Origin: Acetobacteraceae bacterium
GTDB taxonomy: Bacteria; Pseudomonadota; Alphaproteobacteria; Acetobacterales; Acetobacteraceae
Assembly: GCA_024280945.1 (NCBI GenBank)
Contig: JAMXLO010000116.1
Coordinates: 48,948-112,947 of the forward strand
Length of the DNA: 64,000 nucleotides
Direction: 5' to 3'
Shown: one piece after another, positions 26,015-36,321 of the stretch
How positions within the stretch are numbered: position 1 is the first letter of the stretch
Layout of the letters: each line of letters starts with the position of its first letter
The notes under the pieces: model-generated
Told to the model about the DNA's origin: nothing
The model's database searches: none
Seen by the model: the letters and a program-made list of their open reading frames with translations, nothing else
Program-made: the position numbers and the translations under genes

Positions 26015-26770
26015 ATGTCACGTAGAAGCGAGGCGGCGAGGGTCATCCCTGAAGCCGAATATCTCACCGCCACCTCCGGTGCGTTCATCGCCCGGCTGCA
26101 GGAGATCGTGCGCCACTGGCCCAGCGCGGACCGGCTGGCGAGGGCGACAGGCGTTTCGCCATCGGCCTTCCGCAAGTGGCTGCGGGGCGACGCGGAGCCA
26201 AGCCGTGAACGCCTAGTGGCCTTGGCCAAGGCCGCCGGGGTCACCGTGGGCTGGCTGGCCAGTGGCGAGGGGCCAACGCCGCGGCTCGCCGGCGCAACCG
26301 AATCCTCGCGACCAGTTTCGGCCGCAGGCGGCATGGACCAGCGCAATTACCTCCTGTTGCCGAAGCAACCGGAGGCAGCCGCGGCGGGTGCAGAGTCACC
26401 ACCTGTTGCGGGACCCGTGGAGTTCATTGGCTTCCGCCACGACTGGGTGCGCGCTGAATTCGGCATCGAGCCCGACCACCTGATCCTGGAGATTGCGGTC
26501 GGCGAGTCGATGCTGCCGAATATACAGCACGGCGACCTGCTCTTGGTGGATACGACGGAGAACCGCATCCGCAGCTTCGGTGTCTATGTGCTGGAAATCG
26601 CCGGAGAGCGCCTCGTCAAGCGCGTGCAGCCGAAGCTGGACGGCGGCCTGACTCTGATCAGCGACAACGCGACCTACGAACCGGAACACGTTCCGCCGGC
26701 GCAGGCCGGGGACATAGCGGTGGTGGGGCGGGTGGTGTGGACCTGCGGCCCGACGCGCGGTTCCCGCTGA
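26015..26770 (+). CDS. S24/LexA-type helix-turn-helix repressor (phage CI-like)
   Basis: 251 residues. An N-terminal XRE-type HTH (about 25-82: LARATGVSPSAFRKWLRGD) is joined by a Pro/Ala linker with a possible cleavage point at AAGGM (about 103-107) to a C-terminal S24 peptidase domain. The serine-lysine dyad is Ser165 in VGESMLPNI and Lys202 in RLVKRV. Such proteins self-cleave on RecA activation. Start ATG 26015 chosen; upstream in-frame sequence is intergenic. Divergent from the Ner-like gene. Confidence 0.88.
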   Translation: MSRRSEAARVIPEAEYLTATSGAFIARLQEIVRHWPSADRLARATGVSPSAFRKWLRGDAEPSRERLVALAKAAGVTVGWLASGEGPTPRLAGATESSRPVSAAGGMDQRNYLLLPKQPEAAAAGAESPPVAGPVEFIGFRHDWVRAEFGIEPDHLILEIAVGESMLPNIQHGDLLLVDTTENRIRSFGVYVLEIAGERLVKRVQPKLDGGLTLISDNATYEPEHVPPAQAGDIAVVGRVVWTCGPTRGSR

Positions 26771-26803
26771 CCCGCGCGCCTGCCTGACACGACACGCGTC
26801 CGG

Positions 26804-27016
26804 TTACGGAGCCGTGAGCGCCCCACCGAGTGCGCCGGCACCACCGCCGATCAGCGCACCGGTTGCCGGCTTGCCTCCCGCGACCGCCGCGACACCGGCC
26901 CCGGCCCCTGCACCCAGCAAGCCGCCCGTCACGGCGCGCGTGCCCGGGCTGTAGCCGCAGGCGGACACCAGCAGCAGGCTGCTGAAGGCCATTCCCAATG
27001 CGATCGTACGTGTCAT
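26804..27016 (-). CDS. Small glycine-zipper lipoprotein
   Basis: 70 residues. The signal peptide ends in the lipobox LLVSAC, followed by GYSPGTRAVTGGLLGAGAGA and a second Gly/Ala-rich run to GGALTAP. This is the glycine-zipper lipoprotein type placed in the outer membrane or periplasm. The RBS GAGAGG precedes ATG 27016. It is divergent from mreB. Confidence 0.78.
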   Translation of the reverse strand: MTRTIALGMAFSSLLLVSACGYSPGTRAVTGGLLGAGAGAGVAAVAGGKPATGALIGGGAGALGGALTAP

Positions 27017-27158
27017 GCGACAACCTCTCGTGCAACCGATGCCTAACCATTTCCGCCTTGCAGGGAAATCCTTTGGCGGCAATGCGGCGATCGCGCGGCA
27101 ACTGCTCAACCTCTTGTTAACAGCCGGGCGCGGGGCTAAGCCCAACGCGTTCAGCTGA

Positions 27159-28223
<1,065 letters not shown>

Positions 28224-28268
28224 GTGCTCTGAGGCCTGCGACGGTCCCAAAATCTCTGGCCGAAGGGG

Positions 28269-28514
28269 TCAGCGCTGACCCGGGGCAGGACTGGTCACAA
28301 TCGTTGCCGGCAGGTTCGGCTCGGGCGGCGGGCCGCCAGGTATTTCGGGCGCATCAGATGAGAGCTGCGTTGCACTGGATGGCGTCGTGAACACGATGTT
28401 CGGAGTTCCCATGCCGGAACTGCCTGAGCAATCCGCCAGCAACAGCAACGCCAAGGATCCACCGATGCAGCACCAGACTTGCTTCTGGAGTCGTCGTGTC
28501 TTCCGGTTCGACAC
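28269..28514 (-). CDS. Small lipoprotein
   Basis: 81 residues from GTG 28514, with GGGGGA upstream. A basic start (SNRKTRRLQKQ) and hydrophobic stretch end in the lipobox LLADC, then a Ser/Gly/Pro-rich mature part. No family is recognised. A longer frame to 28571 exists without a good initiation site. It is convergent with mreB. Confidence 0.6.
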   Translation of the reverse strand: MSNRKTRRLQKQVWCCIGGSLALLLLADCSGSSGMGTPNIVFTTPSSATQLSSDAPEIPGGPPPEPNLPATIVTSPAPGQR

Positions 28515-28627
28515 CGTTTGTCCCCCTGCGCAGCGACAACTCCCTCGTCTGGGCTCAACGGGCTTGAGCACGACGCGCCGTAGTGCCCTTGCCGCCGCTT
28601 ATATCCCTTCCTCGCCGATTGCGCGAC

Positions 28628-29167
28628 TCAGCCACCGGTAGCCGCAAGCGTCAGTTCAACGCGCCGGTTCTGCGCTCTCCCGGCAGCCGTGCTGTTGGAA
28701 GCGACCGGATCAGCTTCGCCATAGCCGTGCGCCGAGACCAGCTCGGGTCTGACGCCCTGTGAAATCAGAAACTGCATCACGGCATCAGCCCGCTTCTGAG
28801 AAAGGACCTCATTCGAGGTGACGCCTTGTCGCCGTAGTGCAGCGCCGATCGGCGCGTTATCCGTGTAACCATTGACGACCAGTTTGTTCTGCTGTGTCGG
28901 TGCCAACTGTGAAGCCATCTTTGCAATGATCTGCTTGCCCTGCTCGCTCATCTGCCAGCTTCCTGGCGCGAACAGAAGATCACTGTTGACCGTATACTTG
29001 ATGGCGCCCGCGAGCCGGCTGATCTGCGCCTGCTGCGAGGCTACTTGCTGCTGCAGCTGCCGATTCTGTGTCTGCAGTGCCTCGTAGTCGCTCTTCCAGA
29101 CGCAGCCTGTCAGAAGCCCACTGGCCAACAGTGAACCTGCGAAGGCGAACCGACGGCAATCCCTCAT
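28628..29167 (-). CDS. OmpA family lipoprotein
   Basis: 179 residues. Signal peptide with lipobox LLTGC, a Gln-rich coiled coil (ALQTQNRQLQQQVASQQAQ), then an OmpA/MotB peptidoglycan-binding domain: LVVNGYTDNAPIGAALRRQG, LSQKRADAVMQFLISQGV and RAQNRRVELTL. It probably tethers the outer membrane to peptidoglycan, or acts as an accessory to a periplasmic complex. Confidence 0.88.
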   Translation of the reverse strand: MRDCRRFAFAGSLLASGLLTGCVWKSDYEALQTQNRQLQQQVASQQAQISRLAGAIKYTVNSDLLFAPGSWQMSEQGKQIIAKMASQLAPTQQNKLVVNGYTDNAPIGAALRRQGVTSNEVLSQKRADAVMQFLISQGVRPELVSAHGYGEADPVASNSTAAGRAQNRRVELTLAATGG

Positions 29168-29376
29168 GACAAATCCCCTATGCTCTCGCTTGCTTATGCG
29201 GGCTGCCCGTCAGCGGCGCCCGATTCGCCCTGCAAGAGCAGCATGAGCCGCCGCGCGGGCGAACGTCTATGCAGAATCGGCATATCAGCTCGACCCGGAG
29301 GCCCACTACCTCGCGGCCGCCGCTTCATCCCTCGCGATGCTCGAATTTCTGACGAGCAATACCTGCCGAATCCGAA

Positions 29377-30558
29377 TCATTGCTCTACAGGCTGCGGCGA
29401 GGAATCGGCCTCGAGCTCCAGCAACTGTTCGGCGCGTTCGGCCTCGATCGCTTCCACGCCGCGCAGCCTGCGGCCAACGGCACGGGTGCGACGGCGTGCG
29501 TTCTCGATCGTGTTGCTGAATGTACCAGCCTGCTTCGCGAGACGTTCCAGTACATCGTCCATCTTCAGCATCTCAGTACGCGTGGCACCGAGAAGGTCGC
29601 GAATCTGGTCCGCCTTCTGCTCCAGCGCCAGGGTAATGAAACCGAGATGGATGGTGCGGAGCAGGGCAGGGAACAGCGAAGGTCCCATCACCAGCACACG
29701 ACAGTCGCGGCCGATGTCGTCGATCAACCCTGGAATGCGCGCCACTTCGGCGTAGAGCGCATCCGTCGGCAGATAGAGGACGGCAAATTCCACTGTGACC
29801 GGCGGATTGATGTACTTGGTCGCGATCTTCTTCGCTTCGTCGCGCATGCGTCGCTCCAACATGCGGGAGGCGATGCGCTCGGCTTCGGCATCGCCAGCGT
29901 CCGATGCCGCCAGCAGCCGCTCGTAATCCTCGACCGGGAACTTTGCATCGATCGGCAGCAATGGGCGGTCCATGCCCTTCACCGGCATGCGGACGGCGAA
30001 CTCGACAACCTCGTTGCTGTCTGGGCGCACCCGGCAGTTGGTCTCGTACTCGCCGGCCGGCAGGATGTCGTCCAGCATCGCGCGAACCTGAGTCTCGCCC
30101 CAGCCGCCGCGCGTCTTCACGTTTGCGAACAGTCGCTTGATGTCGCCGATCTGCGCGGTGACCGCCTGCACATCGCCCATCGCCTTCTGCACCGCGGTAA
30201 ATTGGTCGATGACGCGATTGAAGCTCTCATTCATCTGCTTCTCGACCGCGGCGTGCAGTTGCTCGTTCACCGTCTTCTGGATCTCCGCGAGCTTCGTTTC
30301 GTTCCCCTCGCGCAGCTCGCGCAGTTTGCTTTCCAGCGCGCAACGGGTGCTCTCGAAATGCGCGGCGATCTCCTGGCGCTGCTGGCCCTGCTCGCGCGAC
30401 AGCGCGGCGCGGGTGGTCTCCGCTTCGCTGCGGGTGCCGGCAATCGCCTGCTCGAGCAACAGACGCAGGCGCTGCAACTGGGCAGCCTGCTTCAGCACCA
30501 CGAGCGCCGCCGCCACGGCCGCGACGGCGACGATGACAGCCAGGATGTCGTTCACCAT
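29377..30558 (-). CDS. rmuC: DNA recombination protein RmuC
   Basis: 393 residues. One N-terminal membrane segment, a long coiled coil (about 40-120), then the RmuC nuclease-like domain with GDIKRLFANVKTRGGWGETQ, LPIDAKFPVEDYERLL and KYINPPVTVEFAVLYLPTDA. RmuC limits inversions at short inverted repeats in E. coli. It stands alone in a 100-200 bp setting on each side. Confidence 0.93.
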   Translation of the reverse strand: MVNDILAVIVAVAAVAAALVVLKQAAQLQRLRLLLEQAIAGTRSEAETTRAALSREQGQQRQEIAAHFESTRCALESKLRELREGNETKLAEIQKTVNEQLHAAVEKQMNESFNRVIDQFTAVQKAMGDVQAVTAQIGDIKRLFANVKTRGGWGETQVRAMLDDILPAGEYETNCRVRPDSNEVVEFAVRMPVKGMDRPLLPIDAKFPVEDYERLLAASDAGDAEAERIASRMLERRMRDEAKKIATKYINPPVTVEFAVLYLPTDALYAEVARIPGLIDDIGRDCRVLVMGPSLFPALLRTIHLGFITLALEQKADQIRDLLGATRTEMLKMDDVLERLAKQAGTFSNTIENARRRTRAVGRRLRGVEAIEAERAEQLLELEADSSPQPVEQ

Positions 30559-30661
30559 GCTGCCTCCTTAGCGGGTCGCCGCGAGTCGCATGTTGTTACA
30601 GTCCGGTAGCCGCGTTGAAACCTGCGCGTCCTAGCTCCTGTGCGACAGACCCGGAGGCACC

Positions 30662-30961
30662 ATGGCCCAGCAACCCACCGCCGCTTGCCGGAGCTGGATC
30701 GATCGCTGCTACCTGCCGCTGCTGGTCGGATTTGCCGGCGCGGTATCCGAGGCAGCGGACCACCAACATACCTGCATCGCGCTAAGTGGCGGTAAAGGCG
30801 TCACCGTCGCCGCCGACCTGACCGCGGCGGTGCTGCGCGAGGTGCAGTTGGGCGATCTTCTGTGCCTGCGGCTCAATTGTGGCGTTGCCGTCACTGTGGA
30901 CTTCGTCGATGGCCGGCCCTCGCTGGTCAGCGCCAGCCTGCCGCATGCCGGCATGGCCTAG
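30662..30961 (+). CDS. Hypothetical protein
   Basis: 99 residues, no recognised family. It has a short N-terminal hydrophobic part (YLPLLVGFAGAVSEA) that is too weak for a firm signal peptide, and beta-rich remainder (TVAADLTAAVLREVQLGDLL, then VAVTVDFVDGRPSLVSASLP). A GGAGG lies close before the ATG. It stands between rmuC and a REP-like repeat. Confidence 0.5.
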   Translation: MAQQPTAACRSWIDRCYLPLLVGFAGAVSEAADHQHTCIALSGGKGVTVAADLTAAVLREVQLGDLLCLRLNCGVAVTVDFVDGRPSLVSASLPHAGMA

Positions 30962-30990
30962 TACTGCCTCTCGTTGGACCACGAGTCCGA

Positions 30991-31122
30991 CGGTCATCCC
31001 CGCCGACGGTCATCCCCGCGATGGTCATCCCCACCGACGGTCATCCCCGCGCAAAGCGGGGATCCAGCCCATCGGCCGGCGTTTTGGCATGGCTGGATTC
31101 CCGCTTTTCGCGGGAATGACGG
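30991..31122. repeat. REP-like palindrome with repeated left arm
   Basis: The full palindrome runs 31038-31122 (CGGTCATCCCCGCGCAAAGC ... CGCTTTTCGCGGGAATGACG). Three extra copies of its left end, in 15- or 16-bp units, start at 30991, 31007 and 31022. It belongs to the same family as the elements at about 13073 and 23506. Its right end forms the junction that truncates vapC. Confidence 0.8.
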
Positions 31123-31194
31123 ACGCCGTCGGTTCGAAGCGTCCCGTGCTTCGCGGGTGAGGATCGCCACGATCGCCGATGCGTCTATGAACAT
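31123..31194 (-). pseudogene. VapC toxin remnant (PIN domain N-terminus)
   Basis: From ATG 31194 the frame reads MFIDASAIVAILTREARDAS, the start of a PIN-domain VapC ribonuclease with its first catalytic Asp, and then runs into the REP-like element after about 24 codons. The other three acidic residues and the rest of the roughly 130-residue toxin are missing. Its ATG overlaps the antitoxin stop (TGATG), as in an intact vapBC operon. Confidence 0.8.
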
Positions 31195-31415
31195 CACTCG
31201 TGTCCGTTGAGCGCATCGTAGAATGCCTTATCGGCTTCCAGACCAGTGGACGGCCGAGCCAGCACCCGGTCCTGCAGCGCGCGGACCCGCTGGTTCAGGC
31301 GCTCGAGTTCGTTCCGTAGCGCCCGCTTGACTGTCGCGGTCTTGGTCGATCGCGTACGGCTCGCAAGTTCTCCCGCCAAACGGTTGGCGTCCTCGTCTCG
31401 AATATTGAGCGGCAC
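31194..31415 (-). CDS. VapB-type antitoxin (orphaned)
   Basis: 73 residues from GTG 31415 with AGAGG upstream. The start VPLNIRDEDANRLAGELASR followed by TRSTKTATVKRALRNELERL matches the Rv0623-like/PSK antitoxin family, a ribbon-helix-helix DNA binder that neutralises VapC. The toxin gene following it is truncated, so this is an antitoxin without a functional local partner. It may persist as a repressor or protect against other VapCs. Confidence 0.8.
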   Translation of the reverse strand: MPLNIRDEDANRLAGELASRTRSTKTATVKRALRNELERLNQRVRALQDRVLARPSTGLEADKAFYDALNGHE

Positions 31416-31557
31416 CGCCGGCCTCTGTGTAGACAACGGCAAGTTGGTGTCTTTACAACGCGGCCTCAACGCCGCGGACGCGTACCGCGCTTGCGATTGC
31501 CAGGTTTCCGGCTAGCTTGCCCCGCCCTGCTCGGCGACCACATCAGTTCCAGACGGC

Positions 31558-32796
31558 ATGCCAAACGAACTTCAGCCGCCTCGCGGCACTCATGACCTGA
31601 TCGGCGAAGACCAGCGCCGGCACCAGCACGTGATCGACACCGCCCGGCGGATCGCCGCGCTCTACGGCTTCGACGAGTGGAGCACGCCGCTGTTCGAGGA
31701 CACCCGCGTGTTCTCGCGCACCCTGGGCGAGACCTCCGACGTGGTGACCAAGGAGATGTACAGCTTCCAGGACCGCGGCGGCGATGCGATCACGCTGCGC
31801 CCGGAGGCGACCGCCGGCATCTGCCGTGCGCTGGTGACCAACGGCCTGACCCAATCCCTGCCGCAGAAGGTGTTCTGCGCCGGCCCGATGTTCCGCTACG
31901 AGCGGCCGCAGAAGGGCCGTTACCGGCAATTCCACCAGATCGACGTCGAGCTGATCGGCTCAGCCGAGCCCTTGGCCGATGCCGAGGTGATCGCCTGCGG
32001 CTGGGAGATCCTGAAGGCGCTGGGGGTGGCCGGCGACACCGTCCTGGAGATCAACACGCTGGGCGACGCCGAGAGCCGGCAGGACTACCGTGGCGCGCTG
32101 GTGGGCTATTTTTCCAAGCACCATGCGGCTCTCTCGGCCGATAGCCAGTCCCGGCTGGAACGCAATCCGCTGCGGATCCTGGACAGCAAGGACGAACGCG
32201 ACCGCACCATCGTGGCGAATGCGCCGACCATCGCCGGTTTCCTGACCGAGCCTGCGGCAAAATTCTACGCCCGGCTGCAGACCTATCTCGACAGGTTCGG
32301 CGTGCCGTTCCGGGAAAACCCGCGCATCGTCCGGGGGCTCGACTATTACGGCCACACCGCATTCGAGTTCGTCACCAGCAAGCTGGGTGCGCAGGGCACG
32401 GTCATGGGCGGCGGGCGCTACGACGGGCTGGTGGAGGAGATGGGCGGGCCGCCGACGCCGGCGGTGGGCTGGGCGGCCGGCATCGAGCGCCTGGCCATGC
32501 TGCTACCAGATCCGCCGCGCGTGCCGGCGCCGGTCGCAGTGGTGCCGGTGGGAGAGGCCGCCGAAGCCGTGTCCCTCAACGTGCTCCAGGCCCTGCGCCA
32601 TGCCGGCATCCGCGCCGAGATCGCGTATCGCGGCAACCTGCGCCGCCGGATGGAACGCGCCAACCGGATCGGCGCGCGCGCCGCCGTGGTGATCGGTGAC
32701 GACGACATCGCCGAGGGGGTCGCGCAGGTGAAGGACCTGGCGAGCGGCGAGCAGGTGGCGGTGGCGCTGGCGGATCTGCCGCACCGGCTCCGATGA
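31558..32796 (+). CDS. hisS: Histidyl-tRNA synthetase
   Basis: Class II synthetase that charges tRNA-His. 412 residues. Motifs seen: [46 protein letters not shown] (motif 2), [13 protein letters not shown] (histidine A motif) and [18 protein letters not shown], with motif 3 in AAGIERLAM. The anticodon-binding domain forms the last 90 residues. The stop overlaps the prfA start at ATGA, so the two are translationally coupled. Confidence 0.97.
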   Translation: MPNELQPPRGTHDLIGEDQRRHQHVIDTARRIAALYGFDEWSTPLFEDTRVFSRTLGETSDVVTKEMYSFQDRGGDAITLRPEATAGICRALVTNGLTQSLPQKVFCAGPMFRYERPQKGRYRQFHQIDVELIGSAEPLADAEVIACGWEILKALGVAGDTVLEINTLGDAESRQDYRGALVGYFSKHHAALSADSQSRLERNPLRILDSKDERDRTIVANAPTIAGFLTEPAAKFYARLQTYLDRFGVPFRENPRIVRGLDYYGHTAFEFVTSKLGAQGTVMGGGRYDGLVEEMGGPPTPAVGWAAGIERLAMLLPDPPRVPAPVAVVPVGEAAEAVSLNVLQALRHAGIRAEIAYRGNLRRRMERANRIGARAAVVIGDDDIAEGVAQVKDLASGEQVAVALADLPHRLR

Positions 32797-33848
32797 GCCT
32801 GGCGCCGAAACTCGACCGCATTGCGGCGCGGGCCGAAGAGCTGCGCGACATGCTGACGCGAGGCCTGTCAGGCGAGGCCTATGTGAAGGCGTCGAAGGAG
32901 CTGGCCGACATCGAGCCTGTGGTGGCCCGTATCGGCGACCTGCGCGCCGCCGAGCACGCGCAACAGGACGCCGAGGCGCTGCTCGGCGATCCGGAGATGC
33001 GCGAGCTGGCAGAGGCCGAGTTGCGCGATCTGAAGGACCGCATCCCGGCGCTGCAGCACGAGATCCGCGTGGCGTTGCTGCCGAAGGATGCCGCCGACGA
33101 ACGCTCGGCGATCCTGGAGGTGCGCCCGGCGGCCGGTGGCGACGAGGCGGCGCTGTTCGCGACAGAGCTGTTCGCGATGTATCAGCGTTATGCCGAAAGC
33201 CGTGGCTGGCGCTTCGAGATCCTCGAATACAGCGACACCGAATTGGGCGGGCTGAAAGAAGGCATCGCCGAGATCACCGGGCGCGGCGTGTTCGCACGGC
33301 TGAAATACGAGTCGGGCGTGCACCGGGTGCAGCGGGTGCCGACCACCGAGAGCCAGGGGCGGATCCACACATCGACCGTTACCGTCGCGGTGCTGCCCGA
33401 GGCGGAGGACGTGGATGTGCAGGTCGACGAGACGGACCTGCGGATCGACGTCTACCGGGCGTCAGGGGCCGGCGGGCAGCACGTCAACAAGACGGAAAGC
33501 GCGGTGCGGATCACCCACATCCCGAGTGGCATCGTGGTGGCGATGCAGGAGGAGAAGAGCCAGCACAAGAACCGCGCCAAGGCGATGAAGATCCTGCGGG
33601 CGCGGCTGTACGAGCAGCAGCGCGCCGCTGCGCATGCCACGCGTGCAGCGGACCGCAAGGCGCAGGTGGGCACCGGCGACCGCTCGGAACGCATCCGCAC
33701 CTACAACTTTCCGCAGGGGCGCGTGTCGGACCACCGGATCAACCTGACGCTCTATAAGATCGACCGGGTGATGGCCGGCGAACTCGATGAGTTCATCGAC
33801 GCATTGACCGCCGAGGACCAGGCGGCACGGCTTGCCGCGGAGGACTAA
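32793..33848 (+). CDS. prfA: Peptide chain release factor 1
   Basis: Reads UAA and UAG and triggers peptide release. 351 residues. The GGQ motif is in [18 protein letters not shown] (about residue 228), and the codon-recognition segment [18 protein letters not shown] (partly quoted) includes the PxT-type tripeptide. The ATG overlaps the hisS stop. The methylase gene prmC, which often follows prfA, is absent here. Confidence 0.97.
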   Translation: MSLAPKLDRIAARAEELRDMLTRGLSGEAYVKASKELADIEPVVARIGDLRAAEHAQQDAEALLGDPEMRELAEAELRDLKDRIPALQHEIRVALLPKDAADERSAILEVRPAAGGDEAALFATELFAMYQRYAESRGWRFEILEYSDTELGGLKEGIAEITGRGVFARLKYESGVHRVQRVPTTESQGRIHTSTVTVAVLPEAEDVDVQVDETDLRIDVYRASGAGGQHVNKTESAVRITHIPSGIVVAMQEEKSQHKNRAKAMKILRARLYEQQRAAAHATRAADRKAQVGTGDRSERIRTYNFPQGRVSDHRINLTLYKIDRVMAGELDEFIDALTAEDQAARLAAED

Positions 33849-33946
33849 GACGCCGCATCGATCGCTTCTCATTCGTCCGGATCCGAAATGCGCAACCTCG
33901 AGGTCAGCTCCGAGTTCATTCGGGCAAGCCATGAGGAGATGGAGCC

Positions 33947-34465
33947 ATGAAGCGGCTGCTATGGACATGCGCAGTGCTTGCACTGGGGGGCGGTCAGGCC
34001 CTCGCTGGACCGTGCACCAGCCAGATCACGGCATTGGAGCAGCATCTCAGCAGCCGTGACGCAGGCGCCGGTCCGGTCATTGGATCGGGTACAGGGTCCA
34101 ATGCCGAGAAGGAGGCCTCCAAGGCTGGTACAGCAACGCGCAGCACCACGGAGGCCTCGCGCACGGCAGCCGAGGTCCGCGCGAACGGAAGCGGTGGCGG
34201 CACGCAAAAGGTTGGACCTACGGGAACCATGGGTCAGGCAACTGCCGGCGCTGCAGCTTCGCCGCAGGATGTGCGTTTGCAGCAGCAGGGCAAGCCCACC
34301 CAGGCTCAGGCCGGACTTAGCCAGACGCCTGCCGCAGCTCGCGGCGAAGATAAAATGCAGCAGGTGACGGCTAACCTCGATCGGGCGCGTAAACTGGATG
34401 GAAGCAACGATGCTGCGTGCATGAGCGCTATCTCCGATGCTAGGAAGGCGCTGAACACTGACTGA
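33947..34465 (+). CDS. Secreted hypothetical protein
   Basis: 172 residues. Sec signal peptide MKRLLWTCAVLALGGGQALA with predicted cleavage before GPC. The mature part is Gly/Ala/Thr/Gln-rich and looks disordered in the middle, and ends in a conserved-looking helix (MQQVTANLDRARKLDGSNDA) with a Cys. Its N-terminal and C-terminal parts suggest a periplasmic protein. No function can be assigned. Confidence 0.7.
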   Translation: MKRLLWTCAVLALGGGQALAGPCTSQITALEQHLSSRDAGAGPVIGSGTGSNAEKEASKAGTATRSTTEASRTAAEVRANGSGGGTQKVGPTGTMGQATAGAAASPQDVRLQQQGKPTQAQAGLSQTPAAARGEDKMQQVTANLDRARKLDGSNDAACMSAISDARKALNTD

Positions 34466-34606
34466 CACGGCCAGCAGGAGGGCGAGCGGTAGCATCATCA
34501 TGATCGCCGTCTCGCCGGCCCGTAAAAGCTGGACCCATGACGAACGTCTTCGAGATCATGAGAATTATGCGGCGCGGCGGTGATGGCGTGGGCTGTACGG
34601 CTGCCA

Positions 34607-35188
34607 TTACGGGGCTAAATTCGTGAGCGCATTGAGAATGGACACGCGTCGCGACAGTTCGGCCTGCTTGCTTGCATTGAGTTGCGCACTTTCCCTGAAT
34701 GCCTGATCCGTCAGTTTCGCGAGCAGCTCGGCTCGGTTCGACCTGAGACGAATCACGGCGTCTCCCCAGCTGAGCCGCCTCTTGCTGAGCAGAACAAAAA
34801 CTTCATCCTCACCGTTCCACGCGGTCAGAACACTCGCCAGCGCGATCGGGGCGCGTTGTCGTATGGCGGCCATTGTGTTGTGTCGGCATTTCTGCAGTTC
34901 ATGTGCCCACGCGAGCAGTGCACCGACTTCATTCGAGCTGGCGAGCCGCGTATCGGCCATCTGTTGCACCGTGGCCTGGTCGATGTCCACCAACGGCATG
35001 CGTCGCGCGACGGGCTGGTACTCGGCGTCGTCCGCCAGGGAACGGCGGCAGGATGCTGCGTCCCGCGATATTGTCATGGCATCGGTCGAAAACGCATCCG
35101 CCTCGATATCAGCGGATGTCGAGCAGGCGCCCAACACCAGGCTCGCTGCGGCCACGATTGCGTTGGTGAGCTTCGTCATACGGTGCAT
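34607..35188 (-). CDS. Lipoprotein of unknown function
   Basis: 193 residues with a signal peptide ending in the lipobox VLGAC. The mature part is mostly helical and charged (QATVQQMADTRLASSNEVGA, then AELLAKLTDQAFRESAQLNA). No known domain. It shares orientation with the HAD hydrolase gene 15 bp upstream and may be co-transcribed. Confidence 0.7.
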   Translation of the reverse strand: MHRMTKLTNAIVAAASLVLGACSTSADIEADAFSTDAMTISRDAASCRRSLADDAEYQPVARRMPLVDIDQATVQQMADTRLASSNEVGALLAWAHELQKCRHNTMAAIRQRAPIALASVLTAWNGEDEVFVLLSKRRLSWGDAVIRLRSNRAELLAKLTDQAFRESAQLNASKQAELSRRVSILNALTNLAP

Positions 35189-35202
35189 GACAGAGCAATG
35201 GG

Positions 35203-36243
35203 CTACAGCGGAAATGAGAACACGCGGTTCCAGTCCTGGGCCATGTCCATGACAACCCAGCCTCGCCGGGGCGCCGCGCGCAACGCTTCGACAAGCTTGC
35301 CGGTGCTCTTAGGATTGGCGTCATAGGCATATTCGCGCCGAGAGTCGGTGTGATGGACGATCAGGCCGAAGCTCGGCCGAGGGTTGTCGATGGTGACGTA
35401 CTCAAGCATCTCCTTGTCACCGTCGCTGTTGCCGAAAGCGGCGATCGGGCGGCGGCCAATGAATTCGTGGATGCCGACCGGCTTGCCCCCCTTGTCGTCG
35501 ACGAACAGAAAATTCAACGTCTTGATAAGTACTGGTCCACTCGGGCGCAGCTCGTACTTGGTGCGGGCGGCCGAGCCCACCACCTGTTCCGGTGGAATGC
35601 CGTAGACCCGCTCGCTCCACACGCGCATGAAATCAGCGCCGCCGCCCGAAACGATGAAGGTCTTGAAGCCGTTCGCCCGCAAATGGCCCAGAACCTCCTG
35701 CATCGGCTGGTACGTGAGCTGGTCGTACGGCTTGTCGTAGCGGGGATGGCGGGCGTTGGCGAGCCAGCTTTCGACCTGCGACTTGAACTGTTCCGTGGTC
35801 ATGCCCGCATGCGTGAGCGCGACGATGCGCAACAGGCCATCGTGATGCGGACCCGCGAGCAGCGCCGCCATGTCGCCCTTCAGCGCCGCCTGCACCATGG
35901 GGTCCTTGCGCAGCGACTGGTTCTTCGCCGTCATCTGCTTCAGCGTGTAGAGCGCATACGCAAGCTGGAACGGCAGCGGGTCCTCCGGCCAGAGCGTGCC
36001 ATCGTTGTCGAACACCGCAATGCGCTCGGTCGGCGGAACGAAGTCAGGCGTCTCCCGCTTCGTCACCCGCCCCACGAAACCGAGGATCGAGCGTTTCGCC
36101 GTGCCGTCGTTCCAGGACGGCAGCGGATCGGCCTCGGTCTGTGCCAGCGGCTGTCGGATCAATCCGGTGCTGACGGGAAGTGCTGTTGCTGTCGCAAGCA
36201 AGCTGCGGCGGCGAATGCCGTTCGCACGGACGCAGGATGTCAT
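35203..36243 (-). CDS. HAD-family phosphatase, exported (Tat-like signal)
   Basis: 346 residues. The N-terminus has a twin-arginine-like stretch RRRSLLATATALP and a hydrophobic core. The HAD motif I is IAVFDNDGTLWPE, motif II is TFIVSGGGADFM, and motif IV is AAFGNSDGDKEMLEY. Probable periplasmic phosphomonoesterase; bacterial homologues are often found beside sulfatases, as here. Substrate unknown. Confidence 0.85.
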   Translation of the reverse strand: MTSCVRANGIRRRSLLATATALPVSTGLIRQPLAQTEADPLPSWNDGTAKRSILGFVGRVTKRETPDFVPPTERIAVFDNDGTLWPEDPLPFQLAYALYTLKQMTAKNQSLRKDPMVQAALKGDMAALLAGPHHDGLLRIVALTHAGMTTEQFKSQVESWLANARHPRYDKPYDQLTYQPMQEVLGHLRANGFKTFIVSGGGADFMRVWSERVYGIPPEQVVGSAARTKYELRPSGPVLIKTLNFLFVDDKGGKPVGIHEFIGRRPIAAFGNSDGDKEMLEYVTIDNPRPSFGLIVHHTDSRREYAYDANPKSTGKLVEALRAAPRRGWVVMDMAQDWNRVFSFPL

Positions 36244-36321
36244 GGCCGATCCTCCGCGTTCTCACCGGGAACGGCCGGTGCGCCAGGGGCGCTGCCGGCC
36301 GTCCCGGTGTCAGGCCGACGT

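Noticed and set aside
33888..33950. 20-codon ORF before the secreted protein gene, overlapping its start at ATGA
   Set aside because: Possible leader ORF, but the peptide has no biased composition and no clear ribosome binding site; too little to support.
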